The translations under genes and the position numbers were made by a program. The notes beneath the pieces are model-generated. The model saw nothing but the letters and a program-made list of their open reading frames with translations. It was not told where the DNA came from and did not search any database. A stretch of DNA of 7,077 nt from positions 1-7,077 of the forward strand of contig DATLQK010000039.1 of assembly GCA_035535195.1 (NCBI GenBank), given 5' to 3'. How positions within the stretch are numbered: the stretch's first letter is position 1; each line of letters starts with the position of its first letter. This DNA is from JACDAN01 sp035535195. Its GTDB lineage: Bacteria > Actinomycetota > Thermoleophilia > Gaiellales > Gaiellaceae. Positions 1-5,423 of this stretch are shown here, piece by piece.

Positions 1-1258
1 CGCGGTGAGCCCGCACGCGGTCCGCAACCGCGCCGGTGACGAGCACGTAGCCGACGTTTAGGGCGCGCAGGCGCGCGAGGTTGCGGCGCGGGTCGCGCGG
101 GCGGTCCGGGCCCGGGAGAGCGAGCTTGAGCACCCGAACGTCCTCCGGCGCGGCGGTCGACGGGTCCGCGGCCACGAGCACTCCCGGCGTCAGGTGCTGC
201 GTCATCCAGTCGTGCGCGACGACCCGTGTGTCGGTGCGAAGGAGGGGCTTCGTGTCGCGCACCGACCAGACGAGGGGGATCAGGAGCAGGACGAGGGTCA
301 CCGGCGCCAGCGCGCGCATGCGCCCCGCGAGGGCTCCGAGCGCGGGGATCAGCGGCAGCACGTAGCGGTCGAAGTGCGCGTTAAGCGGGAGTAGCGTCAC
401 GAAGTAGACCGCCACCCACGTGACGAGCACGCGGTCGGCCAGCGTGCGGTACATGAGCGCGACGACGAGGCCGGCCAGGGCGATCAGGAGCACGGGCCCG
501 ATCGACTCCCACAGCCGGTCGAGGAACACGAACGGAGTCCAGCCGTCTCCCTCGAACCCGAGCCAGCCGCGACGGCCGTCCCGCTGCACGCGCTGGACGT
601 CCCCCAGCGCCGACGCCAGGTGCACGGCGAAGTACGGGCTCGTGAGGAGGAAGCTGACCGGCGCCAGCGCCGCCGCGACCGCGAGCTGCCGCCACCGGCC
701 CCAACCGGCGGCGAGGAGCGGCGCGAGCAGGACGAAGCCGGGGTACTTGAAGCTCGCGGTCAGCCCGATCGCGATGCCGGCGGGGATGAGCTGGCGGCGG
801 ACGAGGAGCGCCAGCGTGACCGCGACGCCGAGGGTCAGCGGGATGTCGGTCACCGCCATCCGCGAGTACTCGACCGACACCGTCGCCACGGCCGTGACGG
901 CTGCTGCGACGAACGCGGCGACGATGCCGTACGCGCGGTCGCCCAGCCACCATGCCGCGGCGATGCCACCCAGGGAGAGGACGACGATGACGAGCCTGGC
1001 GGCGAGGTAGCTCGGCTCGTCCGACCAGGCCTGGAACGGCGCGAGCACCTCCATCAACATGCTCGGGTAGTCGAACCAGTTCGGGTCGAGCCCGCCTCCG
1101 TGGGTCATGCGCCAGGCGCGGGGGACGATGTTCTCCTCATCCGGGTTCAGCAGCGGGAACGGCAGGCCGTACTGGATCCCGGCGAGGCGGATGGCCGCGG
1201 CTCCCGCGAGCAGCGCGCCCAGGGCAAGCCACCGGTTGCCCCAGCGTGACTCTCGCAC
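1..1258 (-). CDS. GT39/PMT-type membrane glycosyltransferase (3' end beyond left edge)
   Basis: Probably transfers a sugar from a polyprenyl-phosphate donor to a lipid or protein acceptor at the outer face of the membrane; acceptor and sugar cannot be told. Reading the minus strand from GTG 1258 gives 419 codons with no stop before the edge, so the C-terminus is missing. Visible: a short basic N-terminus, a first hydrophobic helix (about residues 10-30), then NPDEEN with the acidic pair D40-E41, which fits the metal/catalytic acidic motif in the first periplasmic loop of this superfamily; YPSM at 64-67; and EYSRM...TDIP at 130-140, a second family-typical stretch. Many Leu/Val/Ala-rich helices follow. 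GTG 1258 is chosen because the next in-frame ATG (residue 51) would remove the DEE motif. It starts 6 bases after the upstream stop, with no clear Shine-Dalgarno, so it is probably translated by coupling. Family assignment is fairly sure; the specific member is not. Confidence 0.75.
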   Translation of the reverse strand, partial: MRESRWGNRWLALGALLAGAAAIRLAGIQYGLPFPLLNPDEENIVPRAWRMTHGGGLDPNWFDYPSMLMEVLAPFQAWSDEPSYLAARLVIVVLSLGGIAAAWWLGDRAYGIVAAFVAAAVTAVATVSVEYSRMAVTDIPLTLGVAVTLALLVRRQLIPAGIAIGLTASFKYPGFVLLAPLLAAGWGRWRQLAVAAALAPVSFLLTSPYFAVHLASALGDVQRVQRDGRRGWLGFEGDGWTPFVFLDRLWESIGPVLLIALAGLVVALMYRTLADRVLVTWVAVYFVTLLPLNAHFDRYVLPLIPALGALAGRMRALAPVTLVLLLIPLVWSVRDTKPLLRTDTRVVAHDWMTQHLTPGVLVAADPSTAAPEDVRVLKLALPGPDRPRDPRRNLARLRALNVGYVLVTGAVADRVRAHR

Positions 1259-1264
1259 CCGGCT

Positions 1265-1834
1265 CTAGACGTCCGGCGGCTCGGCGCCCACGAGGTGGGC
1301 GACGTCGCCGCTCACGATCACGCCGTCGACCCCGGCCCGCTCGAGCTCCTCCACCTCGTCGCGCGTGCGAGCACCCACGTCGGCGATCGCGAGCTTGCCT
1401 GCCGGGACGTCCGGCAGCAGCTCCAGCACCCACTCGAGCGGATCCGAGTCGGCGTCGCCCGGGGCGCCGAGCGCGAGGATCTCGGGGTCGAACTCCTCGA
1501 GCACGAACTCGAGGTGCTCCTCCTGCTCGATCCGGACGACGAGCTCGAAGCGGTCGCCGAGGTCGCGGTGGACGCGCTCGAGCTGCTCGCGATCTTCGCC
1601 CCGGACGTCGACCAGGCAGGCGTCCGCGCCGTCGAGCGTGCCGGCGGCGTGGTGGGCGACGATCGGGAGGTCGGTGGAGCCGCGGATCGACGGCAGCTGG
1701 GCCGGATCGCGGACGACGACCGCGTCGGCGCCGCCGTCCTGGGCGTCGCGCGCCGCCTCCGGCCCGTCCACGGCGACGAGCACCGAGATGCCGTCGCCCT
1801 CGGAGATCGCCTGGCTGAGCCGACGGGAAGTCAC
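1265..1834 (-). CDS. Degenerate TIM-barrel protein resembling indole-3-glycerol-phosphate synthase (TrpC-like), probably non-catalytic
   Basis: A 189-residue acidic protein, shorter than the usual ~250-270 of TrpC. The strand/helix order resembles the TrpC barrel: ISVLVAVDG (16-24) sits where TrpC has IAEIK, GADAVVV (35-41) where it has GA-x-SVLT, LPIVAHH (57-63) where it has LPVLRKDF, GADACLV (69-75) where it has GADAvLL, ELVVRI (97-102) where it has LVEVH, and ADVGARTRDEVEELERAGVDGVIVSG (split here as 151-163 and 164-176) where it has the ESGI...VLVGE end. At these positions the catalytic Glu and Lys of strand 1 become Ala21 and Asp23, the Lys of KDF becomes His62, the Glu of LVEVH becomes Val100, and the Ser of ESGI becomes Val153. 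I infer that it has lost synthase activity. Alignment is by eye; another phosphate-binding barrel is possible. Start GTG 1834 lies 20 bases after the upstream stop, and a TAGGTT box precedes it, so a weak internal promoter cannot be excluded. No trp genes are nearby. Role unknown. Confidence 0.6.
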   Translation of the reverse strand: MTSRRLSQAISEGDGISVLVAVDGPEAARDAQDGGADAVVVRDPAQLPSIRGSTDLPIVAHHAAGTLDGADACLVDVRGEDREQLERVHRDLGDRFELVVRIEQEEHLEFVLEEFDPEILALGAPGDADSDPLEWVLELLPDVPAGKLAIADVGARTRDEVEELERAGVDGVIVSGDVAHLVGAEPPDV

Positions 1835-1854
1835 CCGGGTGGGAACCTAGCCGC

Positions 1855-2652
1855 TCAGACGCCGATCGGGTGCCAGACCGTCTTCAGCTCGAGGAAGTTC
1901 GCGATCTCGTACGGGCTCTGGCGGTCGGCCCGGCCGCGCACAACGCGTTTCACGTTCTCCGCCGCCAGGCGCTCGAGCTCGGGCACGTCGCCGTTCGCGC
2001 CGCCGACGTCGAGCGCGTTCACGTCCATGTGGCCCGCGAGCCACGGCGCGAGCTCCGACTTCTGGCCCGTGATGATGTTCACGACGCCGCCCGGCACGTC
2101 TGCGGTCGCGATCGCCTCCGCAAGCTCGATCGACGCGAGCGGCTGAGCTTCGGACGCGACCACGACGGCGGTGTTCCCGCCGACGATCACCGGCGCGAGC
2201 CGGGCGACGATCCCGCCGAGCGCCGGCTCCTCGGGCACCAGGATCCCGACGACTCCGGTCGGCTCGGGGATCGTGAAGTTGAAGTAGGGCGCCGCTACCG
2301 GGTTCGAGGAGCCGAGCACCTGCGCGTACTTGTCCGCCCAGCCCGCGTACCATACCCAGCGGTCGATCGCCTCCTCCACCTCGGCTCGGCCTGACGAGAG
2401 CTCCGCGAACTCCGCCGCGCGCGCCTCCATCATCTCCGCGATCCGGTACAGGACCTGCCCGCGGTTGTAGGCGGTCTGCTTCGACCACTTGCCGAACGCG
2501 CCGCGGGCGGCGCGGACGGCGTCGCGGAGGTCCTTGCGCGAGCCGCGCGCGACGTTCTGCCCCTGGGCCTCGTACGTGCGGCCCGATTCCGAGCGGGGGA
2601 ACTCGCCGCCGACGAAGAGCTTGTACGTCTTCCGGACCGGGAGCCTGCCCAT
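1855..2652 (-). CDS. Short aldehyde-dehydrogenase-like protein, cofactor domain only, non-catalytic (ALDH16 second-domain-like)
   Basis: At 265 residues it is about half a normal aldehyde dehydrogenase. YKLFVGGEF (10-18), VRAARGAFGKW (46-56), WYAGWADKYAQ (101-111), GVVGILVP (133-140), NTAVVVASEA (160-169) and PGGVVNIITG (187-196) align with its neighbour, but the usual PWNFP is PEEPA (catalytic Asn replaced by Glu142) and the cofactor Lys of LKPAE is Val165. The protein stops where the LELGGK strand should begin, so it has neither the catalytic Glu nor any of the cysteine domain. It ends in an intact-looking tail, SPYEIANFLELKTVWHPIGV (246-265), which argues for a conserved short family rather than a broken gene. 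Start ATG 2652 overlaps the TGA of the membrane-protein gene by one base (TGATG), a classic coupling signal; the longer GTG start at 2760 would lie inside that gene. It likely partners with the catalytic dehydrogenase upstream. Substrate oxidation by itself is not expected. Confidence 0.82.
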   Translation of the reverse strand: MGRLPVRKTYKLFVGGEFPRSESGRTYEAQGQNVARGSRKDLRDAVRAARGAFGKWSKQTAYNRGQVLYRIAEMMEARAAEFAELSSGRAEVEEAIDRWVWYAGWADKYAQVLGSSNPVAAPYFNFTIPEPTGVVGILVPEEPALGGIVARLAPVIVGGNTAVVVASEAQPLASIELAEAIATADVPGGVVNIITGQKSELAPWLAGHMDVNALDVGGANGDVPELERLAAENVKRVVRGRADRQSPYEIANFLELKTVWHPIGV

Positions 2653-2810
2653 CACGCGAACCTGAGCATGACGATGAGGGCGAGCAGGAGCATCACAGCG
2701 GCGGCCGCCGAGCCCATCGAGGCACCGAGGCCCCAGAGCTCCCAGCCCATCGACGCCCACGGGTGGCGGCGCTTGACCTCCTCGCGCGGCCGCTCGGGGT
2801 CGTGGCTCAT
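2652..2810 (-). CDS. 52-residue single-pass membrane protein between two aldehyde dehydrogenase genes
   Basis: I do not recognise a named family. The protein has a charged N-terminus rich in Arg, Glu and Pro (residues 2-17, including EEVKRRHP), a Trp/Gly linker with WASMGWELWGLG (18-29), and one hydrophobic helix from about residue 30 to 49 (AAAAVMLLLALIVM at 35-48), ending RFA. The basic N-terminal stretch suggests that this end stays in the cytoplasm (positive-inside rule, inference). Support for its being a gene: ATG 2810 overlaps the upstream dehydrogenase stop by four bases (ATGA), and its TGA overlaps the next ATG by one base, so its length is fixed by couplings on both sides. A longer reading in the same frame back to 3845 is a shadow of the dehydrogenase. 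Between a catalytic dehydrogenase and a non-catalytic cofactor domain it would be suited to tether them to the membrane. Confidence 0.75.
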   Translation of the reverse strand: MSHDPERPREEVKRRHPWASMGWELWGLGASMGSAAAAVMLLLALIVMLRFA

Positions 2811-4303
2811 TCGACCTCCAGGTACGGCTCGAGACCGTGCAGGCCGCCTTCGCGGCCGAAGCCGGACTCCTTGTACCCGCCGAACGGCGAGGTCGGGTCG
2901 AAGCGGTTGTAGGTGTTCGCCCAGATCACGCCGGCGCGGAGCTGCTGCGCGATCGAGAGGATGCGCGAGCCCTTCTCCGTCCAGACGCCGGCGGACAAAC
3001 CGTAGGCCGTGTTGTTCGCCTTCTCGACTGCCTCCTCGGGCGTGCGGAAGGTGAGCACCGACAGCACCGGCCCGAAGATCTCCTCCTGCGCGATGCGGTA
3101 GCTCTGGGCGACGTTCGTGAAGACGGTCGGGACGAACCAGTAGCCCTTCTCCGGCAGGCGGCAGGGCGGCTGGTAGATCTCGGCGCCCTCCTCCTCCCCG
3201 GTCGCGACGAGCTCCTGGATCTTCTCGAGCTGCTGCTTCGAGTTGATCGCGCCGACGTCCGTGTTCTTGTCGAGCGGGTCGCCGACGCGGAGCGTGCGGA
3301 GCCGGTGCTTGAGCTTCTCGATCACGGGCTCGTAGATCGACTCCTGGACGAGGAGGCGCGAGCCGGCGCAGCAGACGTGCCCCTGGTTGAAGTAGATCCC
3401 GTTGACGATCCCCTCGACGGCCTGGTCGAGCGCGGCGTCGTCGAAGATGATGTTCGCGGCCTTGCCGCCGAGCTCGAGCGTCAGCTTCTTGCCGGTTCCG
3501 GCGAGCTCGCGCTGGATCGCCTTGCCGACCTCCGTCGAGCCAGTGAACGCGATCTTGTCGACGCCCTCGTGCTTGACGAGCTCGGCCCCCGCGCGGCCGT
3601 CGCCGGTGACGATGTTGACGACGCCGGGCGGCAGCTCGGCCTGGCGCACGACGTCGGCGAAGAGGAGCGCCGAGAGCGGCGTCGTCTCGGCCGGCTTCAA
3701 CACGACCGTGTTCCCCGCCGCGAGCGCCGGGGCGATCTTCCAGGCCAACATCAGCAGCGGGAAGTTCCACGGGATGATCTGGCCGGCGACGCCGACCGGC
3801 CGCGGATTCCGGTTCGGGAAGGCGTACTCGAGCTTGTCCGCCCAACCGGCGTAGTAGAAGAAGTGCGCGGCCGAGAGCGGCAGGTCGACGTCGCGCGATT
3901 CCCGGATCGGCTTGCCGCCGTTCAGCGACTCGAGCACCGCGAACTCGCGCGACCGCTCCTGCAGGATCCGCGCGATCCGGAACAGGTACTTGGCGCGCTC
4001 GGCGGGCGCGAGGTCGGACCAGCCGTTCTCGAAGGCGTTGCGCGCGGCCCGGACACCCCGGTCGACGTCCTCCTTGCCTGCCTGGGCGACCTCAGCGAGC
4101 GACTCCTCGCTGGACGGGTCGATCGTCGGGAAGTACTCGCCCGACGCCGGCTCGACGAACTCTCCGCCGACGAACAGGCCGTAGCGGTCTTCCAGGGTGA
4201 CGATGTCCCGCGCTTCGGGTGCGGGCGCGTAGTCCCACCCCGAGGGGACCGGCGAGCGGTCCTGGCGTCTTTCTAGGTCAGAGCCTGTGTCTGAAGGACT
4301 CAC
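2807..4303 (-). CDS. NAD(P)-dependent aldehyde dehydrogenase, catalytically complete (deoC-linked, ALDH16 first-domain-like)
   Basis: Oxidises an aldehyde to its acid with NAD(P)+; next to deoC the natural substrate is probably acetaldehyde from deoxyribose breakdown. At 498 residues it is full length. Catalytic parts are present: IPWNFP with Asn180, LKPAE with Lys203, TGSTEVG (254-260), LELGGK with Glu277, FNQGHVCC with nucleophile Cys311, and EEIFGPV with Glu408. WDYAPAPE (23-30) followed by YGLFVGGEF looks like the true conserved N-terminus of this family. The only usable start before it is GTG 4303, which lies inside the inverted-repeat element; about eight residues (MSPSDTGS) are encoded by the element and another dozen are non-conserved linker. 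No good Shine-Dalgarno precedes this GTG. The end overlaps the membrane-protein gene by four bases. Cytosolic, with no signal peptide. Family certain; substrate inferred from context. Confidence 0.95.
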   Translation of the reverse strand: MSPSDTGSDLERRQDRSPVPSGWDYAPAPEARDIVTLEDRYGLFVGGEFVEPASGEYFPTIDPSSEESLAEVAQAGKEDVDRGVRAARNAFENGWSDLAPAERAKYLFRIARILQERSREFAVLESLNGGKPIRESRDVDLPLSAAHFFYYAGWADKLEYAFPNRNPRPVGVAGQIIPWNFPLLMLAWKIAPALAAGNTVVLKPAETTPLSALLFADVVRQAELPPGVVNIVTGDGRAGAELVKHEGVDKIAFTGSTEVGKAIQRELAGTGKKLTLELGGKAANIIFDDAALDQAVEGIVNGIYFNQGHVCCAGSRLLVQESIYEPVIEKLKHRLRTLRVGDPLDKNTDVGAINSKQQLEKIQELVATGEEEGAEIYQPPCRLPEKGYWFVPTVFTNVAQSYRIAQEEIFGPVLSVLTFRTPEEAVEKANNTAYGLSAGVWTEKGSRILSIAQQLRAGVIWANTYNRFDPTSPFGGYKESGFGREGGLHGLEPYLEVE

Positions 4304-4451
4304 TCGGTGATGGCGTGCGATGGTCGGTTGCGAGACAAGGACGCAGGGAGCGCTCGTACCCGGAGGGTACGGGTGCGACTGAGGACGCAGCCTCGTGGCG
4401 ACCAGCGCGCGCCAGCGCCACCGTGCTCCTTCAGGGGCAGGCTCCTAGTCA
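4273..4451. repeat. Imperfect inverted-repeat element with terminal inverted repeats and near-duplicate flanks (MITE-like)
   Basis: The 164 bases at 4281-4444 fold back along nearly their whole length. The ends are GAGCCTG (4281-4287) and CAGGCTC (4438-4444), followed inward by CTGAAGGA (4291-4298) and TCCTTCAG (4427-4434). Further in, the left arm reads TGGCGTGCGATGGTCG (4311-4326) and the complement of the right arm reads TGGCGCGCGCTGGTCG. The centre is CGTACCC-GGA-GGGTACG (4355-4371). Just outside the ends are CTAGGTCA (4273-4280) and CTAGTCA (4445-4451), which could be an eroded target-site duplication. AGGACGCAG also occurs twice in direct orientation (4338-4346 and 4382-4390). There is no room for a transposase. 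The right flank contains the deoC stop codon, and the left arm contains the start of the dehydrogenase gene. A non-autonomous mobile element is my preferred reading; a structured intra-operon RNA signal is the alternative. Confidence 0.7.
4355..4371. repeat. Perfect 7-bp stem hairpin at the centre of the inverted-repeat element
   Basis: CGTACCC, a GGA loop and GGGTACG form a perfect 7-bp stem. Read as plus-strand RNA the stem can extend outward by five more pairs (to 4350 and 4376) if two G-U wobbles are allowed; in the minus-strand transcript those two become A-C mismatches. There is no following T-run in either direction, so a rho-independent terminator is unlikely, and an operator or structural core is possible. 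Confidence 0.6.
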
Positions 4452-5383
4452 ATCGTGAAGTAGTCCGGGCTTTGGTAGCGGCCCGTCTTCTCCTTCCGGA
4501 TCTGCATCAGCACGTCGTTCAGGAGCGAGGACGCGCCGAACCGGTAGAGGTCGGGCGTCAGCCACTCCGCGCCGAGCGTCTCGTAGAGCTGGACGAGGTA
4601 CTGCACGGCCTGCTTCGCAACGCGGATCCCGCCGGCCGGCTTCATGCCCACCTTGCGGCCGGTCTCCTGGTAGACGTCGCGGATCGCCTCGAGCATGACG
4701 AGGGTGACCGGCAGCGTCGCGGCGGCCGGCAGCTTTCCCGTGGAGGTCTTGATGAAGTCGGCGCCCGCGGCCATCGCGAGCAGCGACGCGCGGCGCACGT
4801 TGTCGTAGGTGCCCAGCTCGCCGACCTCGAGGATCACCTTGAGGTGCGCGTCGCCCGCGGCCTCCTTCACCTGGACGATCTCGTCGTAGACCTTCGCGTA
4901 GCGACCGGATAGGAAGGCGCCGCGGTCGATCACCATGTCGACCTCGTCGGCGCCCAGCTCCACCACGGCCCTCACCTCGGCCACCTTCAGGTGCGTCGGC
5001 GCCTGACCCGACGGGAACGCGGTCGCGACGGACGCGACCTTGACGCTCGAGCCCTTGACCTTCTCGACGGCGGTCGGGACGAGGTTCGGGTAGACGCAGA
5101 TCGCCGCGACCGACGGGATCGCCGCGTCGGAGGGGTCCGGGCGGATCGCCTTGGAGGCAAGGGCGGCGATCTTGCCGGGCGTGTCCTGCCCCTCGAGCGT
5201 CGTCAGGTCCATCATCCGCACGGCGAGGTCAAGCGCGAACAGCTTCGCGTCCTTCTTGATCGAGCGCTTGGCGAGCGTGGCGGCGCGCTCCTCGACTGCG
5301 ACTTGGTCGACGGAGCCGATCCGGGGCAGCCGCGGCTCGAGCGGCAGCTCGAAGCCGGTCGGGAGGGCGGGAGCCTTGGCCAC
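4445..5383 (-). CDS. deoC: Deoxyribose-phosphate aldolase
   Basis: Cleaves 2-deoxy-D-ribose-5-phosphate to glyceraldehyde-3-phosphate and acetaldehyde in deoxynucleoside catabolism; cytosolic class I aldolase. At 312 residues it belongs to the long DeoC type rather than the ~220-260-residue short type. Visible: MDLTTLEGQDT (58-68), AICVYP (94-99), GADEVDMVID (144-153) with Asp149 in the place of E. coli Asp102, FIKTSTGK (210-217) with Schiff-base Lys212, and MKPAGGIR (247-254) with proton-relay Lys248. The C-terminus DYFTID carries the tyrosine that the family uses in catalysis. The N-terminal ~30 residues before the barrel are variable. Start GTG 5383 follows a TACACT box by six bases with no Shine-Dalgarno, suggesting leaderless translation. 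It is the first gene of a run with two dehydrogenase genes, the logical next step for its acetaldehyde product. Its stop codon lies at the edge of the inverted-repeat element. Confidence 0.97.
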   Translation of the reverse strand: MAKAPALPTGFELPLEPRLPRIGSVDQVAVEERAATLAKRSIKKDAKLFALDLAVRMMDLTTLEGQDTPGKIAALASKAIRPDPSDAAIPSVAAICVYPNLVPTAVEKVKGSSVKVASVATAFPSGQAPTHLKVAEVRAVVELGADEVDMVIDRGAFLSGRYAKVYDEIVQVKEAAGDAHLKVILEVGELGTYDNVRRASLLAMAAGADFIKTSTGKLPAAATLPVTLVMLEAIRDVYQETGRKVGMKPAGGIRVAKQAVQYLVQLYETLGAEWLTPDLYRFGASSLLNDVLMQIRKEKTGRYQSPDYFTID

Positions 5384-5395
5384 GGCTTGAGTGTA
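5384..5395 (-). promoter_or_regulatory. Candidate leaderless promoter (-10 box) for deoC
   Basis: On the minus strand TACACT (5395-5390) matches the TANNNT -10 pattern and is followed by six bases and then the GTG start of deoC. This spacing would put the transcript start at or beside the start codon, the arrangement common for leaderless actinobacterial genes. No convincing -35 box is present, and no Shine-Dalgarno lies before the GTG, which is consistent. Prediction only. Confidence 0.45.
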
Positions 5396-5402
5396 GCCCT
5401 GG

Positions 5403-5410
5403 CCAATTGG
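5403..5410. promoter_or_regulatory. CCAATTGG palindrome in the divergent deoC/FRG gap
   Basis: A perfect 8-base palindrome sits in the 40-base gap between two divergent genes, in one of its few AT-rich patches. It could be half of a regulator site controlling both directions, but it is short and may be chance. No known regulator can be named. Confidence 0.2.
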
Positions 5411-5423
5411 GAAGAAGAGCGGC

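Noticed and set aside
1295..2146. A 283-codon plus-strand open frame
   Set aside because: It lies antisense to two minus-strand genes that show family motifs, spans their junction and has no motif of its own.
1855..2652. The short dehydrogenase-like gene as a pseudogene
   Set aside because: No frameshift or stop interrupts it, the downstream DNA does not carry the missing catalytic domain in any frame, and the ending KTVWHPIG looks like a native C-terminus.
2653..2760. Longer GTG start (2760) for the short dehydrogenase-like protein
   Set aside because: The extra residues read the small membrane protein gene out of frame and resemble nothing; ATG 2652 with the TGATG overlap and the following YKLFVGGEF fits far better.
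2837..4276. A 479-codon plus-strand open frame opposite the dehydrogenase gene
   Set aside because: It is the antisense shadow of a certain dehydrogenase gene; its product is a low-complexity Arg/Leu/Asp/Glu-rich string with no recognisable motif, as GC-rich third positions commonly produce.
4355..4371. Rho-independent terminator after deoC
   Set aside because: The stem is good but no T-run follows on either strand, and the hairpin is better explained as the centre of the larger inverted repeat.
4307..4912. Plus-strand open frame starting within the inverted-repeat element
   Set aside because: It runs through the repeat and then antisense to deoC; the product has no family features. The element itself is too short to encode a transposase.
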